From assembly GCF_014635065.1 (NCBI RefSeq), contig NZ_BMCG01000002.1:496001-560000 (forward strand): DNA of 64,000 nucleotides, in the 5' to 3' direction. The DNA is from Oxalicibacterium flavum. GTDB lineage: Bacteria; Pseudomonadota; Gammaproteobacteria; Burkholderiales; Burkholderiaceae_D. Under the pieces are notes generated by a model. That model saw only the letters and a list, made by a program, of their open reading frames with translations. It ran no database searches and had not been told where the DNA came from. Below, in pieces: positions 56,584 through 64,000 of this stretch. The position numbers and the translations under genes are program-made. Position 1 is the stretch's first letter; each line of letters opens with the position of its first letter.

Positions 56584-57431
56584 CAGCGTGCGGGCAGGAA
56601 TTTGGAAGGATCGACAGGCTTGCCCTGTTGCCTGATCTCGAAATGCAGTTTGACGGAATCGGTGTCGGAATCACCCATTTCGGCGATTTTCTGGCCCTTG
56701 GTCACGGTCTGACCTTCCTTGACCGTGATGGTCTTGTTGTGCGCATAGGCCGACAGCAGCGTGCTGGTGTGCTTGACGATCACGAGGTTGCCGTAGCCGC
56801 GAATGCCGCTGCCGGCATACATGACCTTGCCCGAGCCGGCCGCCAGCACCGGTTGGCCGGACTTGCCGGCGATGTCGATGCCCTTTTTATTGTCGTCGAA
56901 ACCGCTGACCAGGCGCCCTTCGGCCGGCCACATCCACGAAACGGCTTCCTCACCGCCCGCAGCACCAGCGGTATCGGATTTCTGCATCTCGCCGGCAGCG
57001 GCTTCCGAATAAGGACGCTTGTCTCCGTTCGGCGCCGTCTTGCTGCCGGGTGGCGCCGACAATGGACGGGTCTCCACGCCCGAAGGCGCCGCCACGCTGC
57101 CGATCTGCGCGCCGCCACGCGTGCCGGCGCCATCCGGCGGTGTCACACGCAATACCTGGCCGACCTTGATGTCGTTCGGATCGGTCAGATTGTTCCAGGT
57201 CACCAGCTCGCCATAACTCTGTCCGAAGTCGAGTGCGATGCGATACAGGGTATCGCCACGTTTGACGGTATAAGTGCCGTTGTCGTCGGTCTTCTTCACT
57301 ACTGTCGGCGTGCCGACCGCGCGATCGCTGACCGGCGCCGGCGAGCGCGGCGCCGTGCTGCAGCCTGCAAGTACGCCGATGCTCAAGGCCAGAAATGCGA
57401 GTCTTGGTTTTGTCATTCTCATTGTGTTCAA
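56583..57431 (-). CDS. nlpD: NlpD, LysM/M23 lipoprotein (amidase activator)
   Basis: This protein of about 282 residues has a lipobox at VLAGC, a LysM domain ([18 protein letters not shown]) and an M23 domain. In the M23 domain the usual metal-binding HxGxD is replaced by KKGIDIAG while LHFEIR is kept, so it should be an activator of a cell-wall amidase rather than a hydrolase, as E. coli NlpD is. The longest start is TTG 57431; ATG 57422 and ATG 57416 are alternatives. rpoS promoters commonly lie inside nlpD. Confidence 0.94.
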   Translation of the reverse strand: MNTMRMTKPRLAFLALSIGVLAGCSTAPRSPAPVSDRAVGTPTVVKKTDDNGTYTVKRGDTLYRIALDFGQSYGELVTWNNLTDPNDIKVGQVLRVTPPDGAGTRGGAQIGSVAAPSGVETRPLSAPPGSKTAPNGDKRPYSEAAAGEMQKSDTAGAAGGEEAVSWMWPAEGRLVSGFDDNKKGIDIAGKSGQPVLAAGSGKVMYAGSGIRGYGNLVIVKHTSTLLSAYAHNKTITVKEGQTVTKGQKIAEMGDSDTDSVKLHFEIRQQGKPVDPSKFLPAR

Positions 57432-57464
57432 TAAATCCGTTGATGCCCGGCCGCCGGACCGCGT

Positions 57465-58370
57465 CTAGGAATGCGTTCCTGCACGCAGCGGCACGAAATG
57501 GCAGTCTTCCAGTGTCGAGCTGTTCCATTCGAACTTGCCGACACGCTCTATCAGTTGCAACACCTGACGGCGATCGCCCACCGGTGCGATCAGACGGCCT
57601 CCAATGGCCATCTGGTCGAGCAGCGCCTGAGGCACTTCCAGTCCGGCCGCGGCCAGAATGATGCCGTCGAAAGGCGCAACCTGCGGCAGACCAAGCATAC
57701 CATCTCCATAGTGAAGGCGGATATTGGCCACCCGCATCGGCCGCAGATTGGTCTTGGCCAGTTCATGCAAACCCTTGATGCGTTCGATCGAATAGACCTC
57801 CTTGGCCACCAGCGACAGCACCGCCGCCTGGTAACCGCAGCCGGTTCCGATTTCCAGCACCCGATTGAGTGCGCCACCATTGTTATTGTTCCGCAGGATC
57901 TCGATCATGCGCGCCACGATGTAGGGCTGCGAGATGGTCTGGTGGTAGCCGATCGGCAGCGAGGCATCGATGTAGGCCTGGCTGCGCAATGCCGGTTCCA
58001 TGAACAGATGGCGCGGCACCGCTTCCATCGCCGCCAGCACCTTGGCGTCCTTGACGCCCTGTTTCGCCACGCGCGCCACCATCGCCTTGCGCACGGCGTC
58101 CGACACCATCGGACTCGAACGCTCGCCCTGCACCGGCGCGGATGCCGGCGCGGCCGGCCGGGATGTCGTTTCGTGGCGCGACGGCGTTGCCGGACGCGGC
58201 TGCGTGCGAGCGGCATTCAGCGAGGCATTGAGCGTCGCCGTCTGCGGCGTCGCCACGCGCGACGCAGAAGAAGTCGGCGTTGCGCGTTGCGGCTGCTGCA
58301 CGCCATTGCGCGCCGGCTTGCTCGACAGCGAGGACAGCGGCAGCGGGAAACGCTTGTTCTTGTCGGTCAT
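57465..58370 (-). CDS. pcm: Protein-L-isoaspartate O-methyltransferase with N-terminal extension
   Basis: This protein has 301 residues. The C-terminal about 215 residues are the repair methyltransferase ([46 protein letters not shown]). The first about 85 residues are a low-complexity Pro/Thr/Ser/Ala stretch not found in E. coli Pcm. The ATG overlaps the surE stop by four bases (ATGA). It repairs aged aspartyl sites and sits in the surE-pcm-nlpD-rpoS stress module. Confidence 0.95.
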   Translation of the reverse strand: MTDKNKRFPLPLSSLSSKPARNGVQQPQRATPTSSASRVATPQTATLNASLNAARTQPRPATPSRHETTSRPAAPASAPVQGERSSPMVSDAVRKAMVARVAKQGVKDAKVLAAMEAVPRHLFMEPALRSQAYIDASLPIGYHQTISQPYIVARMIEILRNNNNGGALNRVLEIGTGCGYQAAVLSLVAKEVYSIERIKGLHELAKTNLRPMRVANIRLHYGDGMLGLPQVAPFDGIILAAAGLEVPQALLDQMAIGGRLIAPVGDRRQVLQLIERVGKFEWNSSTLEDCHFVPLRAGTHS

Positions 58371-59104
58371 GAAAGCGCCTTCTTCAGATCGGCCAGTTGC
58401 GCATTGTGCGTAAGATCGATCTGCAGCGGCGTGATCGAGACGTGGCCCTGCGCGGTCGCGTGAAAGTCCGTGCCCTCGCCGGCATCCTTTTCGCCGCCGC
58501 ACGGGCCGATCCAGTAGATCTCGCGGCCGTGCGGGTCCTGCGCGCGGATCACCGCTTCGGACTGGTGGCGCTTGCCGAGCCGCGTGGCGACCGGCGGCTT
58601 CAGTTGCGCGTACGGCAGGTTCGGAATGTTCACGTTGACCAGGAAATGTTCGGGAAACAGTTCGAAGCGCCGTTCGACGATGTCGCGCGCCACGCGTGCG
58701 GCCGACGCCACTTCGGCCCAGCCCTTCTCCACCTGCGAGAACGCGATCGCCGGCAGGCCGAACAGATAGCCTTCGGTGGCAGCCGCCACGGTTCCCGAAT
58801 AGAGCGTGTCGTCGCCCATGTTCTGTCCCTGGTTGATGCCGGAGACGATCAGGTCGGGCGCTTCGGTCATGATGCCGGTCAGCGCGATGTGCACGCAGTC
58901 GGACGGCGTGCCATTGATGAAATAGAAGCCGTTGGAAGCCTGGAACACCGAAAGCGGACGATCGAGCGTCAGCGAATTAGAACTGCCGGAGCGGTTGCTG
59001 TCGGGCGCCACCACGGTGATATCGGCAATCGGCGCCAGCGCATCGGCCAGCGCGATCAGGCCTGGCGCCAGGTAACCGTCGTCATTGCTGATAAGGATTT
59101 TCAT
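58367..59104 (-). CDS. surE: 5'/3'-nucleotidase SurE
   Basis: This 245-residue metal-dependent nucleotidase has the signature [19 protein letters not shown], then [20 protein letters not shown] and [20 protein letters not shown]. The length matches the family. It is first in the surE-pcm-nlpD-rpoS order. Confidence 0.97.
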   Translation of the reverse strand: MKILISNDDGYLAPGLIALADALAPIADITVVAPDSNRSGSSNSLTLDRPLSVFQASNGFYFINGTPSDCVHIALTGIMTEAPDLIVSGINQGQNMGDDTLYSGTVAAATEGYLFGLPAIAFSQVEKGWAEVASAARVARDIVERRFELFPEHFLVNVNIPNLPYAQLKPPVATRLGKRHQSEAVIRAQDPHGREIYWIGPCGGEKDAGEGTDFHATAQGHVSITPLQIDLTHNAQLADLKKALS

Positions 59105-59176
59105 GCCGAGGATTCTACCCGATGCGTGGTGCCTCGCGGCAAGCCAACGGTCACGCGATGCACGTGATACTAGCCG

Positions 59177-61186
59177 CTACCCTGCCGCGGCCAGCCGGTC
59201 GCGTGCAAGCTCGGCGAAGAATTCGCAGACTACCGCCAGCTCGCGCGTGCGCTTGAACGGCGGCAGGCTTTGCCAGATGCGGCGGCCGTAGGGCTTGGAG
59301 ATCAGGCGCGGGTCGCAGATCATCAGCACACCGCGGTCGGTCTCGTCACGGATCAGGCGGCCCGCGCCCTGCTTGAGGTTGATGATGGCAGCCGGCAGCT
59401 GATGATGCATGAAGCCGTTCATGCCCTTCTTTTCGAGCGCTTCGATGCGCGCAGCCAGCACAGGATCGTCGGGCGGCGAGAACGGCAGCTTGTCGATGAT
59501 GACCAGCGACAGCGCCTCGCCACGCACGTCGATGCCTTCCCAGAAACTCTGGCTGCCGACCAGCACGCCGTTGCCGGCGGCGCGGAAGCGATCCAACAGT
59601 TCGGTACGCCCGGCTTCGCCCTGCACCATCAGCGGGAACGGCAGCTTGTTGCGCTCGAATTCCTCGCGCAGGCGTTCGGCCACGCGGTTGACCGCGCGCA
59701 GCGTGGTGCACAGGAAGAAGGTACGACCGCCCGCCGCCTGGATCACCGGCAGCGCGGCATCGATGACGGCATCGGTATATTCGAAGGAATTCGGCTGCGG
59801 CAGCTTGTCCGGCACATAGAGAATGCCCTGGTTGCCATAGTCGAAGGGACTGGGCCAGGTTTGCGCCGGCTCGTCCCACAGCCCCATCTGCGCGCTGTAA
59901 TGGGTGAAGTCGTTCTTCACCGCCAGCGTCGCCGAGGTGAAGATCCACGAGCGCGGCATGCCTTCGCGCTGCTTGTTGAAGATGGGCGCAATCGACAGCG
60001 GCGTGCGGTGCAACTGAAGCGAGGACGAGAACGCCTCCACCCACAGCACGCTTTCCTGGCCGATGATGACGTCGCCGGCCGGCTTGTTCCAGGCTTCCAG
60101 CCGCGCCGCCAGTTCCAGCGCACGCACGCGGCACTGCTCGATGGTGTCGGCGCGCTCGGCCTGGCGCTCGAGCACGGCGATCATGCCGTCGAGCTTTTCC
60201 TTGAGGACGTCCAGCGCCGGGAAGAACGGACTGGACGGTGCGATCTGTGCCACCGCCAGCCGCACCACGTCCTGCGGAAAAGTCAGCCGCAGGTCGCGCG
60301 CCGCCTTCTCCACCACCGTCACGGTGGCGGGCCAGTCGGCGCCGTCGCGCGCGTGCGCCAGCCCTTCGGCCAGCACATCGCGGCACAGTTCGAGCACCTG
60401 CGAGGTCGAGACCGTCTCGCCGAAGAACAGCGTGGCGGTTTCCGGCAACTGGTGCGCCTCGTCGAAGATCACGGTGTTGGCGGCCGGCAGCAGCTCGGCC
60501 ACGCCGGTATCCTTCAATGCCACGTCGGCAAAGAACAGGTGGTGGTTGACCACCACCACATCGGCCTGCTGCGCTTCCTTGCGCGCCTTCATGACGAAGC
60601 AGTCCTGGTAGTACTGGCATTCGGCGCCCATGCAGGTGTCGCGCGTCGAGGTCACCAGGTTCCAGACCGAGGCGGTCTCCGGCACCAGCGACAGCTCGGC
60701 CTTGTCGCCGGTACTGGTGGTCTTCATGAAGCGCGAAATCTCGCGCAGGTAGCCGACGTCCTCGCGCGCGGTCAGGCGACCGTTCTGCTGGGTGCGTTCG
60801 AGGTGGAAGTGGCACAGGTAGTTGGCACGCCCTTTCAACAGCGCGACCGACACTGGTGCGCTCAAGGCACGCCGCACCGACGGGATGTCGCGCTGGAAAA
60901 GCTGGTCCTGCAGGTTCTTGGTGCCGGTCGAGACGATGACCTTGCCGCCCCACAGCAGCGCTGGCACCAGATAGGCGAAGGTCTTGCCGGTGCCGGTGCC
61001 GGCCTCGGCGATCAGGGTTTCGCGGTTGCCGATGGCGCGCGCGATCGCCTTGGCCATCTGGGTCTGCGCATGGCGCGGACGAAAGCCGCCGACGGCCTGC
61101 CCGAGCGGGCTGCCGGTGCCGAACAGGCGATCGATTTCCGCATCGTGATCGATCGGTTCGGGAATGGCGGAAGGCTCGGGAATCAA
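59177..61186 (-). CDS. DinG/YoaA-family ATP-dependent DNA helicase
   Basis: This 669-residue superfamily 2 (XPD-like) helicase has Walker A AEAGTGTGKTFAYLVPALLW, DEAHQLPETATLFFGE (DEAH), iron-sulfur cysteines (NYLCHF; CMGAECQYYQDC) and motif VI QGAGRLIRDETDRGVLMICD. YoaA-type enzymes act in repair of stalled replication. The start seems to be TTG 61186 with a poor ribosome site; residue 1-30 numbering is therefore uncertain. Confidence 0.93.
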   Translation of the reverse strand: MIPEPSAIPEPIDHDAEIDRLFGTGSPLGQAVGGFRPRHAQTQMAKAIARAIGNRETLIAEAGTGTGKTFAYLVPALLWGGKVIVSTGTKNLQDQLFQRDIPSVRRALSAPVSVALLKGRANYLCHFHLERTQQNGRLTAREDVGYLREISRFMKTTSTGDKAELSLVPETASVWNLVTSTRDTCMGAECQYYQDCFVMKARKEAQQADVVVVNHHLFFADVALKDTGVAELLPAANTVIFDEAHQLPETATLFFGETVSTSQVLELCRDVLAEGLAHARDGADWPATVTVVEKAARDLRLTFPQDVVRLAVAQIAPSSPFFPALDVLKEKLDGMIAVLERQAERADTIEQCRVRALELAARLEAWNKPAGDVIIGQESVLWVEAFSSSLQLHRTPLSIAPIFNKQREGMPRSWIFTSATLAVKNDFTHYSAQMGLWDEPAQTWPSPFDYGNQGILYVPDKLPQPNSFEYTDAVIDAALPVIQAAGGRTFFLCTTLRAVNRVAERLREEFERNKLPFPLMVQGEAGRTELLDRFRAAGNGVLVGSQSFWEGIDVRGEALSLVIIDKLPFSPPDDPVLAARIEALEKKGMNGFMHHQLPAAIINLKQGAGRLIRDETDRGVLMICDPRLISKPYGRRIWQSLPPFKRTRELAVVCEFFAELARDRLAAAG

Positions 61187-61277
61187 GACAGTCGGGGAAA
61201 TTCGTTGGCGGTGATAAAAAGGAAAACCGAAGCAGACGTCATACCGCAGCGGGAAATGACGACATGGCGAATGGCGA

Positions 61278-61478
61278 TCAGGCCGGAATGTCCGGCACCA
61301 GCTGCATCCTGAGCAGCATGATGTTGTCCTTGAGCTGGAGCTTGCGTTTCTTGAGGCGGCGCAGTTGCAGTTCGTCGTACGGACCGGCCTGGACCAGCGT
61401 AGTGATGACCATGTCCAGGTCCCGGTGCTCCACTTCCAGTTCGACGATCCGGCGCTGGATATCCTGTGATGAACTCAT
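61278..61478 (-). CDS. YdcH / DUF465 family small protein
   Basis: This 66-residue helical protein resembles the DUF465 (YdcH, SlyX-like) family: IVELEVEHRDLDMVITTLVQ, then LRRLKKRKLQLKDNIMLLR. It probably forms a coiled coil. Start ATG 61478 (MSSSQDIQRR) is preferred to the longer frame because the added 26 residues contain no family-like sequence. The function is unknown. Confidence 0.85.
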   Translation of the reverse strand: MSSSQDIQRRIVELEVEHRDLDMVITTLVQAGPYDELQLRRLKKRKLQLKDNIMLLRMQLVPDIPA

Positions 61479-61709
61479 TTCATGAACGCATTCGCGAGAA
61501 AAACATGTAAGACCGCCTGTCGTAAAGATGCACGACAGTGCATCAATAGCCGGCAATTTCGACGAAAAAACGGAAATTGTTAAATTTCATGATTAAAATG
61601 CAACTTCTCGACAAAAACATTCTTACAATTGCTTGCAGCATGCCGCTGGCGCAGAATGCATAATCGCCGATCGACATTCGTGAACGCGTAGTTTAATCCA
61701 CCAGCACGC

Positions 61710-62516
61710 ATGAGCCAATACAAGATAGAAGCCGGTACCGGCCAGCACATCGGAGACAGGGACGAACAACAGGATCGCACGGCGCTGCTGACCGCGCCCA
61801 AGGCGCCCGGCTACCTGCTGGCCGTGGTGGCCGACGGCATGGGCGGCCGCTCGGGCGGCACGCTGGCGGCCGAGCAGGTGATCCATACCGCGCGTCAGGC
61901 GTTCGAACGGTTTTCTCCGCTGACCGATACCCCCGAGACCATCCTGCATGCCATCGCCAACGAGGCGGACACGGTCATACGCCTGTCCGCGCTTTCGTCC
62001 GAGAAGCAACCCCACAGCACCGTCGTCCTGCTGATCGTCACGCCGCAGGGACAGGCGATCTGGGGACATGCGGGAGATTCGCGGCTTTATCATTTCTCCG
62101 GCCCGAACTGCACCACGCGCACCAGGGATCACACGTATCAGGCGCATCTGGCGGCGCAGCATCCCGATGGCAAAGTGCCGGCCGTTGCCCCGGAACAGGC
62201 GCACATGCTGGTCAATTTCCTGGGCGGCAAGCCGATCGCGCCCGGCCTGACGATCGATCGGCGCGATGTGCTGCAGGCGGGGGATGCCTTCCTGCTCTGC
62301 ACCGATGGCCTCTGGCAGTATTTCAAGGAAGCCGAACTGGGCGCGGCAATCGCGGCCCATTCGCCGCGCAAGGCCTGCGAAATGCTGATCGACAAGGCGC
62401 GCATGCGGGCAAACGGCAGCAGAGCCGATAACTGCACGCTCGCCATCATCAAGTTCACGCCTCCGGACCCCACGGTGCGGGAATACACGGCAAAGACCAT
62501 GCGCCGCGCCGTCTGA
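61710..62516 (+). CDS. PP2C-type protein serine/threonine phosphatase
   Basis: This 268-residue phosphatase has the metal-binding motifs IGDRDEQQDR, VADGMGGRSGG, GHAGDSRLY, LLCTDGLWQ and ADNCTLAII, all in the right order. It would reverse phosphorylation by Hanks-type kinases, or act in a signalling module. No kinase gene is adjacent; the next gene, 180 bases on, is a sensor protein on the same strand. Confidence 0.92.
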   Translation: MSQYKIEAGTGQHIGDRDEQQDRTALLTAPKAPGYLLAVVADGMGGRSGGTLAAEQVIHTARQAFERFSPLTDTPETILHAIANEADTVIRLSALSSEKQPHSTVVLLIVTPQGQAIWGHAGDSRLYHFSGPNCTTRTRDHTYQAHLAAQHPDGKVPAVAPEQAHMLVNFLGGKPIAPGLTIDRRDVLQAGDAFLLCTDGLWQYFKEAELGAAIAAHSPRKACEMLIDKARMRANGSRADNCTLAIIKFTPPDPTVREYTAKTMRRAV

Positions 62517-62695
62517 TGCCAGGATGATCATTTTCCATGTCTTGTCCGCATCACGTTATTTCAAGGAAACTCTTTTCGTTGCGAACCGGTCTCATCATCT
62601 TGAGCCGCAGCACGGCAGGCATGGCATCCGCTCTCCATATAGATTAAATTGAACCGCGCAGACGATCCGCACTGCGCCACAGACCGGCAAACAAA

Positions 62696-64000
62696 GTGGC
62701 CCTGAAAAATTCCTTTCTCCAGCGTTTCAATTTCGACAGCCTGCGCATCCGGCTGCTCGTGCTCGTGCTGCTGGCCATCATCCCGCCCGTGATTCTTACC
62801 GTCTATGGCGCCTGGAAGGAGCGCCAGCAGGCGATCTCGATGGCCGAGGACAATCTTCAGCAACTGACGCAGCTGGCCGCCACCAGCGAGGCGCGCCTGC
62901 TCGAAGGATCGCGGCAGCTGCTGAGCGTGCTATCCACCGTGCCGGAACTGCGCGGCAATCCGCGCACCTGCGAACGGTTCCTGGCCGGGGTGCAGAAACG
63001 CAACGAGGGCTACGTCAATTTCGGCCTCATCCAGTTGAACGGCGAGGTCACCTGCAGCGCCTACCCGCTGACGGAAAAGGTCAATCTCGCCAATCGGGAT
63101 TATTTCCAGCGTACCGTGGCCGAAGGTCGTTTCGTTGCAGGCGATTATGTGTTCGGCAACCGTACCCGCAAGCACGTCATCAATCTCGGCTATCCGGTGC
63201 TTTCCGCCAAGGGCGAAGTGGCCGCCGTGCTGTTCGCCTCCATCGACCTCAGCTATCTGGACCGTTTCGTCAGCGATATCGCGCTGCCCGCGGGCGCGGT
63301 CCTGATCACGGCAGACAGCCGTGGCACCATCATCGCGCGGCGGCCCGAACCGGAAAAATGGATAGGCACGCGTACCGCCCCCTCGCTGTTCGACGTCATG
63401 ATCAAGGTCGGCTTCGGCACCTCGGAACTGACGGATGCAGACGGCATCACGCGGCTCCACGCTTTCGCCCCGGTCGGCACTTCCGATATTTCCGGCTACA
63501 AGGTCAGTATCGGCATTCCGATGAGCGACATCGTGGCGCCCGCCAACCGCCTGCAGATGATGGAACTGGCAACCCTGGCGATCATTGCCCTGCTGGCGCT
63601 GGCAGCCGCCTGGTTCGTCGGCGACGTCATCATCCTGCGTCGGGTCAAGGCACTGGTGCGCACCGCCAACCAGATCGCGGCCGGCAACCTGCACGCGCGC
63701 ACCGGCATCCGCCACGGCAAGGAAGAAATCAGCCAGCTCGCGCGCGCCTTCGACACCATGGTGATCTCGCTGCAGCAGAACGAGGCCGACCGCGCACAGT
63801 CGGCGGCGGTGCTGTTCATGGAAAAGGAACGCGCGCAGGTCACGCTGGAATCGATTGCCGACGCCGTCATCACCACCGACCGCCGCGGCCATATCGAATA
63901 CATGAATCCGGTCGCGGAGCAGCTGACCGGCTGGACCAAGGCAGAAGCCGAAGGCCTGCCTTCGTCGGTGGTATTCCGCATCGTCAACGGCTTCACGCGC
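62696..64000 (+). CDS. Cache-HAMP-PAS sensor protein (partial, C-terminus missing)
   Basis: About 435 residues are present. An N-terminal membrane helix (IRLLVLVLLAIIPPVILTVY) and a periplasmic double-Cache-type sensor follow (LANRDYFQRTVAEGRFVAGD, INLGYPVLSAKGEVAAVLF, LITADSRGTIIARRPEPEKW). Then come a second helix, a HAMP linker and the start of a PAS domain (LESIADAVITTDRRGHIEYM, NPVAEQLTGW). The missing C-terminus could be GGDEF/EAL or a histidine kinase. The best start is GTG 62696; the ribosome site is weak. The ligand is unknown. Confidence 0.85.
   Translation, partial: MALKNSFLQRFNFDSLRIRLLVLVLLAIIPPVILTVYGAWKERQQAISMAEDNLQQLTQLAATSEARLLEGSRQLLSVLSTVPELRGNPRTCERFLAGVQKRNEGYVNFGLIQLNGEVTCSAYPLTEKVNLANRDYFQRTVAEGRFVAGDYVFGNRTRKHVINLGYPVLSAKGEVAAVLFASIDLSYLDRFVSDIALPAGAVLITADSRGTIIARRPEPEKWIGTRTAPSLFDVMIKVGFGTSELTDADGITRLHAFAPVGTSDISGYKVSIGIPMSDIVAPANRLQMMELATLAIIALLALAAAWFVGDVIILRRVKALVRTANQIAAGNLHARTGIRHGKEEISQLARAFDTMVISLQQNEADRAQSAAVLFMEKERAQVTLESIADAVITTDRRGHIEYMNPVAEQLTGWTKAEAEGLPSSVVFRIVNGFTR

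Noticed and set aside
59270-61312. A 680-codon open frame antisense to the DinG-type helicase
   Set aside because: Shadow of a GC-rich gene; the helicase motifs on the minus strand are complete.

Overview
The window looks like core chromosome of a motile, GC-rich betaproteobacterium. The gene neighbourhoods (surE-pcm-nlpD-rpoS; hfq-hflX-hflK-hflC-hisZ-purA; flhDC next to motAB/che; flhBAFG-fliA) point to Burkholderiales, most plausibly Oxalobacteraceae such as Herbaspirillum or a relative. That placement is inferred from protein motifs and gene order; no database search was possible. I saw no prophage, insertion sequence, CRISPR array or other clear horizontally acquired block.

Region 1 (1-1410): the 5' part of a peptide-type ABC transporter binding protein that runs off the left edge, with a sigma54-like promoter. 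Region 2 (1411-22575): a flagellar and chemotaxis block, all on the minus strand. In order of transcription it holds flhD, flhC, a membrane-anchored methyltransferase, motA, motB, a CheZ-like protein, cheY, cheA, cheW, cheR, cheD, cheB, cheY, cheZ, an HDOD protein, flhB, flhA, flhF, flhG, fliA, motC and motD. FlhDC is the master activator. An FlhD4C2-like box lies in front of flhB and a sigma28-like promoter in front of motA, so the expected class I, II and III hierarchy can be read in the DNA. The block encodes two stator systems (MotAB, MotCD), two CheY proteins each beside a CheZ-type protein, an FlhG whose ATPase site is eroded, and several TTG start codons. It contains no methyl-accepting receptor.

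Region 3 (22576-36564): two orphan small ORFs, tRNA-Ser(GCU), and mostly housekeeping genes: lysC, tilS, accA, an AlkA-like glycosylase, cysS, two cyclophilins, lpxH, a YceH-family protein, cysE, rlmB and rnr. Region 4 (36719-53156): tRNA-Leu(CAG), then a long minus-strand housekeeping run read ndk, rlmN, pilW, rodZ-like, ispG, hisS, yfgM-like, bamB, der, hfq, hflX, hflK, hflC, terminator, hisZ, purA, phosphoribosyltransferase. Region 5 (53339-64000): a Bax-inhibitor-1 family membrane protein, rlmD, the stationary-phase module rpoS-nlpD-pcm-surE, a DinG/YoaA-type helicase, a DUF465 protein, a PP2C phosphatase and a truncated Cache-HAMP-PAS sensor.

The most interesting points are in the motility block: a probable pseudo-ATPase FlhG that keeps its FlhF-activating motif, a second CheZ-like protein that keeps the DxxxQ catalytic motif, an identical SGDIELF C-terminus on that protein and on CheD, a repeated GYGFF motif in the CheA linker, and a 637-bp flhDC control region with two perfect palindromes and an imperfect direct repeat. 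These are sequence observations; any new function is inference.
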